Source: Clostridiales bacterium
Lineage (GTDB): Bacteria > Bacillota > Clostridia > Saccharofermentanales > Saccharofermentanaceae
Direction: 5' to 3'
DNA length: 64,000 bases
Assembly: GCA_017551865.1 (NCBI GenBank)
Contig: JAFZKB010000027.1
Coordinates: 1-64,000, forward strand
Positions 9,405 to 18,928 of the stretch are shown in pieces (position 1 is the first letter of the stretch; every line of letters starts with the position of its first letter). The notes beneath the pieces are model-generated. The model did not search any database. It saw only the letters and a list, made by a program, of their open reading frames with translations, and was not told the origin of the DNA. The translations under genes and the position numbers were made by a program.

Positions 9405-9446
9405 CTAACTGGGTTAGATTATAGTTTTTAAAAGCAGAAAATTCAA
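9405..9446 (-). promoter_or_regulatory. marR promoter with operator-like inverted repeat
   Basis: On the minus strand, TTGAAT (9446-9441), a 17-nt spacer and a perfect TATAAT (9423-9418) form a sigma-A promoter. Immediately downstream, over the expected start site, lies the inverted repeat CTAAC-N3-GTTAG (9405-9417). This is a suitable place for a repressor, most simply the adjacent MarR protein. Confidence 0.8.
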
Positions 9447-9490
9447 TGCACAATTACACAGAATAATTGAAATGTTTCGTGAATTATTTG

Positions 9491-10831
9491 TTACTTCTTG
9501 TCAGAAGATCCGTTGGAATTGCCCTCGTTTTTATTCTTCAGATGATCCATCCATTTACGGATCTGGACCTCATAGCCGAGGTTTCCGGGCTCATAGTATT
9601 TCGTTCCGACCATCTCATCAGGAAGGAACTGCATGTCGACGTAATGCTCCGGAAAATCATGAGCATACTTATACCCGACAGAATAACCGAGTTCTTCCAT
9701 GCCTTTCGCGGGAGCATTTCGAAGATGCATCGGGACTTCGCCGGTCCTTTTATTCGCGACATCAGAAAGCGCCTTATCGATCGCAAGATAAGAACTGTTG
9801 GACTTGGGACTGGTCGCTACTGTAACAGCAGCCTCCGCTAAGAGGATACGGGCTTCCGGCATACCGACAGCCATCACGCCCTGATATGCCGCCATCGCCA
9901 CAAGGATCGCATTCGGATTGGCCATTCCGACATCTTCAGAAGAACAGATCAGGATACGTCTTGCCAGGAACTCAATATCTTCCCCGCTGTGAAGTGCACG
10001 GGCCAGATAGAAGATGGCCGCATCCGGATCGCTTCCGCGCATGGACTTGATCATGGCGGAGATATTGTCATAATGGCTCTCCCCGTCCGTATCAAAGGCA
10101 AGTGATCTTTTCTGCATACAGTCCTGCATGATCTCTTCGTTGATAGTGATGGTCCCCTTCTCATCCGGAGGCGTAGTAATATACGCAAGTTCCAGGGAAC
10201 GAAGCGCAATACGCGCATCACCGTTGCAAAGATCCGCAATATAAGCAAGAGTTCTATCAGAGATCTCGATCGGTTCGTTTCCTAAGCCTCTCTCTTTATC
10301 TTTTAAGGCCTGTCGGAGGATAGCAATGATGTTCTCCTCGGTCAGCGGTTTTAACGCGAGTACGGTGGATCTGGAGATCAATGCTTTATTAACTTCGAAG
10401 AACGGGTTTTCGGTAGTCGCACCGATCAGGATCACAGTTCCGTCCTCAACATGAGGAAGCAGCGCGTCCTGCTGCATTTTATTAAAACGATGGATCTCAT
10501 CGACGAAAAGGACCACTCTGCCGTTAGGTGTCAGGATCGGGTTCTTCGCATCTTCTACGATCCTTTTGATATCTGAAACGCCCGCCGTCACAGCATTTAT
10601 GCGTTCAAACTTCGCAGACGTAGTATGAGCGATCAATCGTGCCAGCGCCGTTTTACCTGTCCCCGGAGGGCCAAAAAGAATGATCGAAGACAGACGGTCT
10701 GCCTCGATCATCCTTCGTAACATCTTTCCCTCACCAAGAATATGTTCCTGACCGATATATTCGGACAAAGAACGGGGCGCCATGCGGAATGCCAAAGGTT
10801 CTCTCTTTTTGTATTCCTCATTGACGCCCAT
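9491..10831 (-). CDS. rarA: Replication-associated recombination protein RarA
   Basis: AAA+ ATPase of the RarA/MgsA (Mgs1/WRNIP1) family, 446 residues, acting at stalled replication forks. Walker A is GPPGTGKT (about residue 54) and Walker B is VVLFVDEIHRFNK. A sensor motif, GATTENPFFEV, follows. The C-terminal half carries the family's tetramerisation region with KRTGEVPMHLRNAP and GYKYAHDFPEHYV. Length is normal. It lies 55 bp downstream of glyA in the same direction and probably shares its transcript. No clear terminator follows before the marR promoter. Confidence 0.95.
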   Translation of the reverse strand: MGVNEEYKKREPLAFRMAPRSLSEYIGQEHILGEGKMLRRMIEADRLSSIILFGPPGTGKTALARLIAHTTSAKFERINAVTAGVSDIKRIVEDAKNPILTPNGRVVLFVDEIHRFNKMQQDALLPHVEDGTVILIGATTENPFFEVNKALISRSTVLALKPLTEENIIAILRQALKDKERGLGNEPIEISDRTLAYIADLCNGDARIALRSLELAYITTPPDEKGTITINEEIMQDCMQKRSLAFDTDGESHYDNISAMIKSMRGSDPDAAIFYLARALHSGEDIEFLARRILICSSEDVGMANPNAILVAMAAYQGVMAVGMPEARILLAEAAVTVATSPKSNSSYLAIDKALSDVANKRTGEVPMHLRNAPAKGMEELGYSVGYKYAHDFPEHYVDMQFLPDEMVGTKYYEPGNLGYEVQIRKWMDHLKNKNEGNSNGSSDKK

Positions 10832-10886
10832 ATTTATCGTTCCTCAATCTCTTTCGAAATAGCGGTGATCCGCGAAATCGAAAGTA

Positions 10887-12131
10887 TTAGTACTTCATAT
10901 CCGGATAGAGCGGATACTTGGATGTAAGACCTGCAACAGCAGCCTTGATGTCTTCCTTAGACTCCTCAAAGGAGAAGATTGCCTTGGCGATGCAGTCTGC
11001 GATTACGTCCATATCGTCTTCCTTCATGCCACGAGCAGAAACAGCTGCTGTACCTACACGAACACCGGAAGTTACGAACGGCTTTTCCGGATCGAAAGGA
11101 ATGGTGTTCTTGTTCGCTGTGATGTTTACATCATCAAGACGGAGCTGGAGTTCCTTACCGGTAACGCCAGTGCCGCGAAGGTCGATGAGCATCAGGTGAT
11201 TCTCTGTACCGCCGGAAACGAGGTTTACGCCTCTCTTCATCAGGCCGTCAGCAAGAGCTGCAGCATTCTTAACGATCTGTCCCTGATAAGCACGGAACTC
11301 ATCGGAAAGAGCTTCCTTGAAAGCAACTGCCTTAGCAGCGATGATGTGCATCAGAGGACCGCCCTGCTGGCCCGGGAATACGGCAGAATCGATCTTCTTG
11401 GCGTATTCTTCTTTGCACATGATGATACCGCCACGCGGTCCACGGAGTGTCTTATGTGTGGTCGTTGTTACGAAGTCAGCATACGGAACCGGGTTCGGGT
11501 GAAGACCTGCAGCAACGAGACCTGCGATGTGAGCCATATCTACGAAGAGATAAGCGCCTACAGCATCAGCGATCTCACGGAACTTCTTAAAGTCGATGAT
11601 TCTCGGATAAGCGGAAGCACCTGCAACGATGACCTTCGGCTTTACTTCCTTGGCAAGTTCCATAAGCTTGTCGTAATTGATGGTCTGTGTCTCAGGATCT
11701 ACCTGATAGAACTCAGACTGATATGTGCGGCCGGAAACATTGAGCTTCATGCCGTGTGTGAGGTGTCCGCCATGAGAAAGGTCCATACCGAGGATCTTAT
11801 CGCCCGGCTCGAGGATCGCGAAGTAAACCGCTGTGTTCGCCTGAGCACCGGAGTGCGGCTGAACGTTTACGTGCTCTGCGCCGAAAAGCTTCTTGGCTCT
11901 TTCGATAGCGAGGGACTCAACGATATCTACATATTCGCATCCGCCGTAGTATCTCTTTCCCGGATATCCTTCAGCATACTTGTTCGTTAACGGGGAACCG
12001 GCTGCCTCAAGAACAGCTTCCGTTACGAAGTTCTCAGAAGCGATCAGTTCGATCTTATTGCGCTGACGCTCCACTTCCTGTGTAATCGCCTGAAATACCT
12101 CAGGATCTTCCGCTTTAATATGTTCAAACAT
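10887..12131 (-). CDS. glyA: Serine hydroxymethyltransferase
   Basis: PLP enzyme converting serine and tetrahydrofolate to glycine and 5,10-methylene-tetrahydrofolate, the main one-carbon entry point. At 414 residues it is full length. The PLP lysine lies in [14 protein letters not shown], and the N-terminal block [17 protein letters not shown] is characteristic. GGAGG precedes the ATG. It has its own promoter (12167-12195) and is followed by rarA. Upstream, between this promoter and the preceding gene, lies copy A of the structured repeat. Functionally it links to folD at 41925 in folate metabolism. Confidence 0.97.
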   Translation of the reverse strand: MFEHIKAEDPEVFQAITQEVERQRNKIELIASENFVTEAVLEAAGSPLTNKYAEGYPGKRYYGGCEYVDIVESLAIERAKKLFGAEHVNVQPHSGAQANTAVYFAILEPGDKILGMDLSHGGHLTHGMKLNVSGRTYQSEFYQVDPETQTINYDKLMELAKEVKPKVIVAGASAYPRIIDFKKFREIADAVGAYLFVDMAHIAGLVAAGLHPNPVPYADFVTTTTHKTLRGPRGGIIMCKEEYAKKIDSAVFPGQQGGPLMHIIAAKAVAFKEALSDEFRAYQGQIVKNAAALADGLMKRGVNLVSGGTENHLMLIDLRGTGVTGKELQLRLDDVNITANKNTIPFDPEKPFVTSGVRVGTAAVSARGMKEDDMDVIADCIAKAIFSFEESKEDIKAAVAGLTSKYPLYPDMKY

Positions 12132-12166
12132 GGGATACCTCCAAATTGATTTACAAATACCCTATT

Positions 12167-12195
12167 ATCATAATCAAATAATGTCTCTGCGTAAA
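12167..12195 (-). promoter_or_regulatory. glyA promoter
   Basis: TTTACG (12195-12190), a 17-nt spacer and TATGAT (12172-12167) on the minus strand, 35 bp upstream of the glyA start. No purine or glycine riboswitch fold is evident in the short leader. Confidence 0.65.
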
Positions 12196-12228
12196 GAGTA
12201 ATTAGGAGTGCAACTGCACAAAAATGCA

Positions 12229-12323
12229 TTCGTTTACATGCATAAGGAAAAGATTTCGAAGTGCCTCCGCAGGCCTTTGGCCGAGGACCAGCACGAGAAA
12301 CTTTTCCTTTTTGATGTAACGAA
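12229..12323 (-). repeat. Structured repeat copy A (core 12253-12300)
   Basis: Read on the minus strand, the core opens TTTCTCGTGCTGGTCCTCG, has the apical stem GGCC-AAA-GGCC, and closes TGCGGAGGCACTTCGAAAT. It matches copies B and C almost exactly except in the apical stem. The outer stem is specific to this copy: AAGGAAAAG (12244-12252) with CTTTTCCTT (12301-12309), then TTCGTTTACAT (12229-12239) with ATGTAACGAA (12314-12323). The fold starts one base after the stop of the gene at 12325 and ends before the glyA promoter. There is no T tract, so it is not a textbook terminator. Confidence 0.8.
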
Positions 12324-12324
12324 G

Positions 12325-13509
12325 CTATTTTTTCTCAATTACGCCCATTATCCTGTTTCCGCAGACCTGACAGGTATAATTCTCATCGACGGGATCTACG
12401 ATCGGTGATGCGCAGGATGGGCAGGTGTCTTTGACGATCTTTTTAGCCAAAGCGACTTTCATCTGGTCATCATGGGCTTCAAGTGTACAGTTTGCGAGGT
12501 ACCCGTTTCGGAGGGCTCCTCTTACCCTTCTCATCTTCTTATTTCCTTTTGCCTTGATGGAAGGGATCTCTTCTGTCGGGATAAAGGGCTTTTCGCTCTT
12601 AGAAAAGAAAGATGCGCAGGAATCAGCCTCACAGATGAAAAAGATCTTAAGAAGCCTTCTGATTCCGAGAACCAGAAGGATTAACAGAAGAATAGCTGAA
12701 AAGATGATCAAGTTCATCAGCTGCTTCTTGATCAGTTCGAAGGAATAAAGATGATTAGACGGGTCCAGAAGCGTTTTCGTAAGATACGATTTACTGTTGT
12801 ACTTGGTGATATCATCGCCGATCACAAAAGCAAGAAGGACGCAGACCGCCGCACATATGATGACAAATGCAATAAAGAGATTCTTCTTTGTGTCGAGACT
12901 CTTGCTCTTATAGAAATCCGGCTTGTTATAACCTTTCTTGACTTCGTTGGAAATACTGTAAAAACGGTCTCCAGACAATATCTTCGCGAAAAGATCCGAA
13001 CTTCCGCAGTAGCTGCATATTCCGGTAAAGTAGATCCTCTTATCGATTGGTGCACCGCAGTTTTTGCATTCACAGAGCGTTCTTTTACTGTAAAGCTCGA
13101 TCAGAGTCTTCCCTTCTATCGAAACGAAAGTGTACTTCTTCATGTAGATATAGCGGAAGAAAGAAAGTTCCAGATAAACGATAAATCTTGGCTTGCCCGT
13201 GATTTTGGAAAGTTCTTTGCAGCTGATCCTTCCGTCAAGGGATCCTTCAAAATAGCTGGAATAAAAACGTGCATCGCCGATGAGTTTTCTCGAAAACAGC
13301 GCGATAAGAAGCATCATGACCGCATTTACCACCCAACGGATCGACCCGGGCATAGCTTTTGCGTGAATGGCTGTGTCGATGTCATCGCTATAATAGACGA
13401 AAAGACTGATGATGTTATATGCTCCTGCAAATAGGAAGAACACACCGGCAATGACCAGTAGTACGTTCTTGATCTTCAGGAACTTTAAAGCTTTATCCCG
13501 CAAATACAT
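12325..13509 (-). CDS. Four-helix membrane protein with two zinc ribbons
   Basis: Unrecognised membrane protein of 394 residues. TM helices are predicted at about 13-36, 52-70, 210-232 and 262-288. Between TM2 and TM3 lies a cytoplasmic stretch with a four-cysteine knuckle, CKNCGAPI and then CSYCGSS 14 residues later. The C-terminus carries a second pair, CPSCASPI and CQVCGNRI. Both look like structural zinc ribbons. The ISCKELSKITGKP segment before the first ribbon could be a small winged-helix-like fold, which is speculative. It follows thiI by 56 bp and ends directly at structured repeat A. No function is assigned. Confidence 0.75.
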   Translation of the reverse strand: MYLRDKALKFLKIKNVLLVIAGVFFLFAGAYNIISLFVYYSDDIDTAIHAKAMPGSIRWVVNAVMMLLIALFSRKLIGDARFYSSYFEGSLDGRISCKELSKITGKPRFIVYLELSFFRYIYMKKYTFVSIEGKTLIELYSKRTLCECKNCGAPIDKRIYFTGICSYCGSSDLFAKILSGDRFYSISNEVKKGYNKPDFYKSKSLDTKKNLFIAFVIICAAVCVLLAFVIGDDITKYNSKSYLTKTLLDPSNHLYSFELIKKQLMNLIIFSAILLLILLVLGIRRLLKIFFICEADSCASFFSKSEKPFIPTEEIPSIKAKGNKKMRRVRGALRNGYLANCTLEAHDDQMKVALAKKIVKDTCPSCASPIVDPVDENYTCQVCGNRIMGVIEKK

Positions 13510-13565
13510 AGAGGACCTCCTGATTTCCTTCTCCCCGCTTCAAAACGGACCTCTTATGGTTGAAA

Positions 13566-14789
13566 TTATGTTCTCGGCGTACGCTCGATCTTATAGGTAT
13601 CGATACCTTCTACGCCCTGCTTGACCAGAGCATCGATATCGAGATTAGCCTCGGCCTCAACGATATGCTTTTTCTGCGGATGCGTCTTCGGGTGTTTGGC
13701 CACGAATACCGTGCAGCAGTCTTCGTAAGGCAGGATCGATGTCTCAAATGCGCCGATCCTTCGAGAAATATTGCATGTCTCTTCTTTATCGAGGCCAATA
13801 AGCGGACGGAATACCGGAAGATCCGAGACCGCTTCGTTAGTGATCTGGATCGCTTCGATCGTCTGGCTGGCGACCTGACCAAGTGATTCACCCGTGATCA
13901 GACACTGGCAGCCCTGCTTATGCGCAAGTTCCTCAGCGATCTTAAACATAACACGGCGCATCGTGATCGTCAGCATATCCTGCGGGCTGTTCTTATAAAG
14001 GTTCAGCTGGATCTCCGTGAAATTACATACATGGAGTTTGATCGTGCCGGAATACTGGGAAACGATACGCGCCAGGTCCTTGACCTTCTCCAGAGCACGC
14101 TCACTCGTATAAGGATACGAGTGGAAATAGATCGCTTCGAGCTGCATACCGCGGGAAGCCATCATGTAGCCGGCCACCGGGCTGTCGATACCGCCTGAAA
14201 GAAGGAGCATACCTCTGCCTGCCGTACCGACAGGAAGTCCTCTGTGTCCTTCCAGTTTTTCACTATATACGAAAAGATCCTCTCTAACTTCCACATAGAT
14301 GATGAAGTCCGGTTCATGCACGTCAACAGACAGTTCCGGATGGGCGATCAGGACCGCTTCACCGACCTCGACGCAGATCTCCGGAGATGCGAGAGGAAAA
14401 CGCTTGTTTCCGCGCTTACTCTCGACCTTAAAGGTCTTATAGTCATGTTCGGAAAGGATCTCGTCCGTGAGCATATTTGCATGATCTTTGATCGTTTGAA
14501 GATCACCCTGGAATTTCCACACAAGGCTTGCGGAAACAAGTCCGAACACCTGTGTTACCGCGTGAAGCACGAGATCCGCAGTCTCTTTATCTTCTAAGAC
14601 ATCAGGATTTACGTCCTTCGGCTCGATCCAGATACGGGACTGACTCTGTACGACGGAAAAAGCACCGTACTCCTTAAGTCTCCAGCGCAGATTATCGATC
14701 AGCTGTCTTTCGAACTTGCCACGGTTTAAGCCCTTCAGTGTGATTTCACCCATTCTCGCAAGGATAATGGTGCGGTATGATTTGCTCAT
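13566..14789 (-). CDS. thiI: tRNA 4-thiouridine synthetase ThiI
   Basis: Adenylates and sulfurates uridine 8 of tRNA; in many bacteria it also supplies sulfur for thiamine thiazole. At 407 residues it has the N-terminal ferredoxin-like and THUMP domains, then the PP-loop LLLSGGIDSPVAGYMM (about residues 180-195). It lacks the C-terminal rhodanese domain of the E. coli enzyme, like the Bacillus form, so sulfur must come directly from a cysteine desulfurase. One is encoded just upstream (15 bp away). In Bacillus the equivalent pair is ThiI and NifZ. This arrangement supports a tRNA s4U role. Confidence 0.96.
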   Translation of the reverse strand: MSKSYRTIILARMGEITLKGLNRGKFERQLIDNLRWRLKEYGAFSVVQSQSRIWIEPKDVNPDVLEDKETADLVLHAVTQVFGLVSASLVWKFQGDLQTIKDHANMLTDEILSEHDYKTFKVESKRGNKRFPLASPEICVEVGEAVLIAHPELSVDVHEPDFIIYVEVREDLFVYSEKLEGHRGLPVGTAGRGMLLLSGGIDSPVAGYMMASRGMQLEAIYFHSYPYTSERALEKVKDLARIVSQYSGTIKLHVCNFTEIQLNLYKNSPQDMLTITMRRVMFKIAEELAHKQGCQCLITGESLGQVASQTIEAIQITNEAVSDLPVFRPLIGLDKEETCNISRRIGAFETSILPYEDCCTVFVAKHPKTHPQKKHIVEAEANLDIDALVKQGVEGIDTYKIERTPRT

Positions 14790-14804
14790 GAATGATACTC
14801 CTTA

Positions 14805-15944
14805 TCAGACCTTGTATTTTTCGTAGATCTCTTTGATCGCACAGATCGTCTCATCCAGTTCTTCTTTGGTAGTAAATCTCGAAAAACTGAAGCGGACAGC
14901 ATTTGCGGCGATTTCTCTTCTTATGCCCATCTCGGAAAGAACATAGCTGATCTTCTTGCTTTTTGACGAACATGCCGAAACGGTCGAAACGTAGATCTCT
15001 TTTTCCTCTAAACAGTGTAACATGGTTTCCGACTGAAAAGACGGAAAAGATACATTCAGCACATAAGGAAGTGCATCGGAGGGAGAAAGGATCTGTGCCC
15101 CGAGTTCCTGTAAAGCTGCTGCAAACCGGTCACGAAGAGCCGTCATTTTCGAAAGGTTCTCTTCGATATTCTCTGTTGCTTTTTCCAGCGCTAATGCAAA
15201 AGCACTTGCCAGGTAAGCGCTCTGCGTTCCTGAGCGCATACCCTTCTGCTGTCCACCGCCGAGGATCAGGGGCGATACTCGGACACCCGTCTTGATGTAA
15301 AGAAGTCCGAAACCCTTGAGCGCATGGATCTTGTGTCCGGAAAAAGAAGCCATATCGATGCCCATGCGGGAAAGAGAAATCGGAAGTTTACCCAGAGACT
15401 GCACACAGTCCAGATGGATCTTCGTGTTTCTGTTCTTTTTATTTCTGATCTCAATGATCTCTTTAAGAGGCAGGATCGAGCCTGTCTCATTATTGACATG
15501 AGTAAATGTAAGAAGTGCGGTGTTCTCATCGATCGCATCTGAAAGCGCCGCAAGATCGGGCTTCCCGTCTGAAAGGACCGGAATATAGCAGACCTCATAC
15601 CCTTCCTTTTCGAGTTTGGAAAGAGATTCCAGAGATGCCTTATGCTCCGTCTTTGTCGAGATGACCTTCTTCCCTGCTCTCGGATTACTGTGCATATACC
15701 CGAGGATCGAAGTATTGACCGACTCGGAGCCACAGGAAGTAAAGAAGAGCTCGTCCTTTTTACAGGAAAGCAGCTTACTGATCTTATCGAGACTGTCGTT
15801 TAAATCTTTTTCCGCAAGCACACCAAGACGGTGGAGAGATCCAGGGTTACCGAAAGACTCTTCACCGCTTAAGCTTTCATATACCAAACGAGCCACTTCG
15901 GGAAGTGGCTTCGTGGTTGCACTATTGTCTAAATAAATGCTCAT
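14805..15944 (-). CDS. Cysteine desulfurase paired with ThiI
   Basis: NifS-like PLP enzyme of 379 residues. H101 lies in STKTEHKASLES, the PLP lysine is K205 in SFSGHKIHALKG, and the catalytic cysteine is C325 in the loop VSACSSKSKK. It sits between purB (35 bp upstream) and thiI (15 bp downstream) on one strand. By analogy with Bacillus nifZ-thiI, it is likely the dedicated sulfur donor for ThiI and not a general Fe-S desulfurase. It differs clearly in sequence from the desulfurase at 4611, so the two are not a recent duplication. Confidence 0.93.
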   Translation of the reverse strand: MSIYLDNSATTKPLPEVARLVYESLSGEESFGNPGSLHRLGVLAEKDLNDSLDKISKLLSCKKDELFFTSCGSESVNTSILGYMHSNPRAGKKVISTKTEHKASLESLSKLEKEGYEVCYIPVLSDGKPDLAALSDAIDENTALLTFTHVNNETGSILPLKEIIEIRNKKNRNTKIHLDCVQSLGKLPISLSRMGIDMASFSGHKIHALKGFGLLYIKTGVRVSPLILGGGQQKGMRSGTQSAYLASAFALALEKATENIEENLSKMTALRDRFAAALQELGAQILSPSDALPYVLNVSFPSFQSETMLHCLEEKEIYVSTVSACSSKSKKISYVLSEMGIRREIAANAVRFSFSRFTTKEELDETICAIKEIYEKYKV

Positions 15945-15979
15945 ATTCGTTCCTTAACAAACCTCAAAAGAAGATCGGT

Positions 15980-17413
15980 TCAGACGTTGAGTTCCGGCTC
16001 TTCCATATCCAGCTCGGAAGCATACATCTTGAGGATCGGCTCCACATCGTTCTTTAAGAAAGAAGTGACCTGCTCCGGGCAGCGGCCGATATAAAGCTTC
16101 GGATCAAGAAGTGTATCGAGGGAATCCTTATCCAGGCCGAAAGCCGGGTCATCTGCGATACGGGAAAGAAGATCGTTCGGAAGTCCTTCTTCCTTTACTA
16201 CCTTACCCGCTGCCATAGAGTGCACGCGGATCTTCTCATGAAGTTCCTGACGGTCACCGCCGCGCTTTACCGCTTCCATCATGATGTTCTCGGTCGCCAT
16301 GAAAGGCAGCTCGTTCATGATGTGGTTATGGATCATCTTCGGGTAAACAACAAGTCCAGAGGCAACGTTCAGATAGATGCTCAGGATCGCGTCAACTGCG
16401 AGGAAAGCTTCCGGTACGGAGATACGCTTGTTCGCCGAGTCATCAAGTGTTCTTTCGAACCACTGCTCGGAAGCCGTCATAGCCGGATTCAGGGCATTTG
16501 CGATGACATAACGGGAAAGAGAGCAGATGCGCTCGGATCTCATCGGGTTTCTCTTATATGCCATAGCGGAAGAACCGATCTGGGTCTTTTCGAAAGGCTC
16601 CTCGATCTCTTTCAGGTGCTGAAGGAGACGGATGTCGTTACTGAACTTATGTGCGGATGTCGCAATACCGGAAAGAGTATTGAGAACTTTCGCATCGAGT
16701 TTTCTGGTATAAGTCTGACCGGAAACAGAGATGGAGGATTCAAAGCCCATCTTCTCTGCAATCATCTTGTCGAGTTTTTCGACCTTATCATGATCCCCCT
16801 GGAAAAGATCCAGGAAGCTGGCCTGTGTTCCTGTGGTGCCCTTGCAGCCCAGAGGTTTCAGGCAGGAAAGTGTGTAATCGAGTTCATCGAGGTCGATCAG
16901 AAGATCCTGCAGCCACAAAGTCGCACGCTTACCGACGGTTACGAGCTGTGCCGGCTGGAAGTGTGTGAAACCGAGTGTCGGCATCGCCTTATACTCATCA
17001 GCAAACTTAGCAAGTTTTTCAATTACTGCAAGAAGTCTCTTACGTGTAAGGATCAGAGCCTCACGCATAAGAAGGATATCTGTGTTATCGCCAACATAGC
17101 AGGATGTAGCACCGAGGTGGATGATTCCCTTAGCCTTCGGGCACTGCTCACCATACGCATGTACATGCGCCATAACGTCGTGACGGACAAGCTTCTCTTC
17201 TCTTGCAGCCACATCGTAGTTGATATCTTCCTTAGAAGCCTCGAGTTCAGCAATCTGCTCATCAGTAATGTTCAGGCCGAGTTCTTTTTCACAGGAAGCC
17301 AGATAGATCCAGAGCTGTCTCCAGGTCTTAAACTTATGATCCGGCGAGAAGATCGCCTTCATTTCCTTACTGGAATAACGGGAATTCAGCGGACTTTCGT
17401 AGATATCCTTCAT
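15980..17413 (-). CDS. purB: Adenylosuccinate lyase
   Basis: Splits adenylosuccinate to AMP and SAICAR to AICAR in purine synthesis, releasing fumarate. At 477 residues it is full length. The fumarase/aspartase superfamily signature GSSAMAYKRNPMRSE is present at about residue 285, and the general-acid histidine region is in LGATSCYVGDN/HVHAYGEQCP. It lies three bases behind an aminotransferase gene and upstream of the desulfurase/thiI pair, in one long operon starting near 18.8 kb. Confidence 0.96.
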   Translation of the reverse strand: MKDIYESPLNSRYSSKEMKAIFSPDHKFKTWRQLWIYLASCEKELGLNITDEQIAELEASKEDINYDVAAREEKLVRHDVMAHVHAYGEQCPKAKGIIHLGATSCYVGDNTDILLMREALILTRKRLLAVIEKLAKFADEYKAMPTLGFTHFQPAQLVTVGKRATLWLQDLLIDLDELDYTLSCLKPLGCKGTTGTQASFLDLFQGDHDKVEKLDKMIAEKMGFESSISVSGQTYTRKLDAKVLNTLSGIATSAHKFSNDIRLLQHLKEIEEPFEKTQIGSSAMAYKRNPMRSERICSLSRYVIANALNPAMTASEQWFERTLDDSANKRISVPEAFLAVDAILSIYLNVASGLVVYPKMIHNHIMNELPFMATENIMMEAVKRGGDRQELHEKIRVHSMAAGKVVKEEGLPNDLLSRIADDPAFGLDKDSLDTLLDPKLYIGRCPEQVTSFLKNDVEPILKMYASELDMEEPELNV

Positions 17414-17416
17414 GTC

Positions 17417-18706
17417 TTACTCCTCCAAAAGTTTTCTTACAGCTGCTAGTTTAGCACAAACAGAGAAAACTGTAACGGCTGTTTCGATATCTTCTACCTT
17501 CGGGAAGCTCGGTGCGATACGAAGGTTGCTGTCGTTCGGATCTTTTTTATAAGGATAAGTAGCACCTGCAGGTGTGAAGGCAACGCCGCACTCCTTGGCA
17601 AGGCGAACGGTCTCCTTTGCTGTACCGTTCAGAAGATACACAGAGATGAAATAACCGCCGAGGGGGCTGTTCCAGCGTGCAATGCCGGAACCTTCAAACT
17701 CATCGTTTAAGATCTTCAGCACCATTTCAAACTTCGGACGCAGAAGCTCTGCCTGCTTTTTCATGACTTTCTTGACCGCATCAAGATCCGGAACATACTT
17801 CGCATGCATGAGCTGTACGATCTTGTTCGGACCGATGGACTGAACGCCGAGGTACTTTCTGGCACGAGTAGTGTTCTCTTCATTAGCCGCCATGCAGGCA
17901 ATACCGGAACCGGCAAAGGTGATTTTACTTGTAGATGCAAATTCATATACACGGTTCGGATTTCCGGCTTCACGGCAGAGAGAAAGGATCTCCGGAAGAG
18001 TGCCCTGCTTAGCAGGATCATCGTAAAGATGATGTACAACATATGCGTTATCCCAAAGGATACGGAAGTCCGGAGCGGCGGTCTTCATGGAAGCCAGTCT
18101 CTTACATACTTTTTCAGAATAGATATATCCGTCCGGATTGCTGTAAAGAGGCATTGCCCACATACCGAGGATCGACGGATCTTCAGATACGAGCTTTTCG
18201 ACCATATCCATATCCGGACCGTCTTCATTAAGCGGAACTGCGATCAGCTCAAAGCCGAGAGTCTCAGTCACGAGGAAATGTCTGTCATATCCCGGCACCG
18301 GGCAGATCCATTTGCGGTTTGGGATCTGTGCCCAGGGCTTTTCAGACTCGATCTCACCGAAGATCAATGAGCGGGAAAGTGTATCGTACATCAGCTGCAG
18401 GCTCGAGTTGTTTCCGACAGTGATCAGAGAAGCATCGACATCAAGGATCTCGGAAAAGAGTTTTCTGGATTCAGTGAGGCCATACGGAACACCGTAGTTA
18501 CGGCAATCCGCACCATCTTCAGCTTTCAGATTATCAAGATCAAGAAGGCCCGGCATCTCATTTGCAATGCTCAGCTGATCCGGACTCGGCTTACCTCTCG
18601 TCATATCCAGAGCCAGATTACGGGATTTGAGTTCGTTATAGCGCATCTCCAAGATCTTGAGAGTGTCCTGTAACTCCGCTTTGCTCAATTCAAGATAAGT
18701 CTTCAT
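17417..18706 (-). CDS. Class I aminotransferase (MocR-type aminotransferase domain)
   Basis: PLP aminotransferase of 429 residues resembling the Aminotran_MocR family (PF12897), stand-alone proteins without a DNA-binding domain. Characteristic segments are LDMTRGKPSPDQL near residue 35, YGVPYGLTESRKLFSE, and the PLP-lysine region EFASTSKITFAGSGIA. The family is often annotated as aspartate aminotransferase; the true amino donor is not established from sequence. It is first in an operon with purB (3 bp apart), suggesting nitrogen or purine metabolism. A promoter lies at 18822-18850 and structured repeat B further upstream. Confidence 0.88.
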   Translation of the reverse strand: MKTYLELSKAELQDTLKILEMRYNELKSRNLALDMTRGKPSPDQLSIANEMPGLLDLDNLKAEDGADCRNYGVPYGLTESRKLFSEILDVDASLITVGNNSSLQLMYDTLSRSLIFGEIESEKPWAQIPNRKWICPVPGYDRHFLVTETLGFELIAVPLNEDGPDMDMVEKLVSEDPSILGMWAMPLYSNPDGYIYSEKVCKRLASMKTAAPDFRILWDNAYVVHHLYDDPAKQGTLPEILSLCREAGNPNRVYEFASTSKITFAGSGIACMAANEENTTRARKYLGVQSIGPNKIVQLMHAKYVPDLDAVKKVMKKQAELLRPKFEMVLKILNDEFEGSGIARWNSPLGGYFISVYLLNGTAKETVRLAKECGVAFTPAGATYPYKKDPNDSNLRIAPSFPKVEDIETAVTVFSVCAKLAAVRKLLEE

Positions 18707-18821
18707 GACATCGGCCTCCTTGCCTAACTACACATTTTTTGCTGTAAAAGCGTTTCAAAAAGAATTTTGTTTTATCTGGTCTTGCATTTTTAGAAAACAA
18801 TGCAGGGTTTTAGCCGTACAT

Positions 18822-18850
18822 ATTATGGTATAACTGAAAGATTTTGACAA
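18822..18850 (-). promoter_or_regulatory. Promoter of the aminotransferase-purB operon
   Basis: TTGTCA (18850-18845), a 17-nt spacer and CATAAT (18827-18822) on the minus strand. The leader to the start at 18706 is about 110 nt; I see no riboswitch I can name in it. Confidence 0.65.
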
Positions 18851-18928
18851 GCGACTTGCAAGAAAAAGGAGCAAAATCGATGAAATGCCCAAAAGAACCC
18901 TGGAAAGTGGGTGTTTGCATGACAATTT

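Noticed and set aside
12229..12323. Integron attC site
   Set aside because: attC sites conserve their outer ends and vary inside. These repeats do the reverse, and there is no integrase or cassette array.
14805..15944. Recent duplicate of the cysteine desulfurase at 4611
   Set aside because: The two share only family motifs; their catalytic loops differ (SAGAACTSK versus VSACSSKSKK) and contexts differ.
16220..17449. Open frame antisense to purB
   Set aside because: Shadow of a conserved gene; no homology pattern and no ribosome site.
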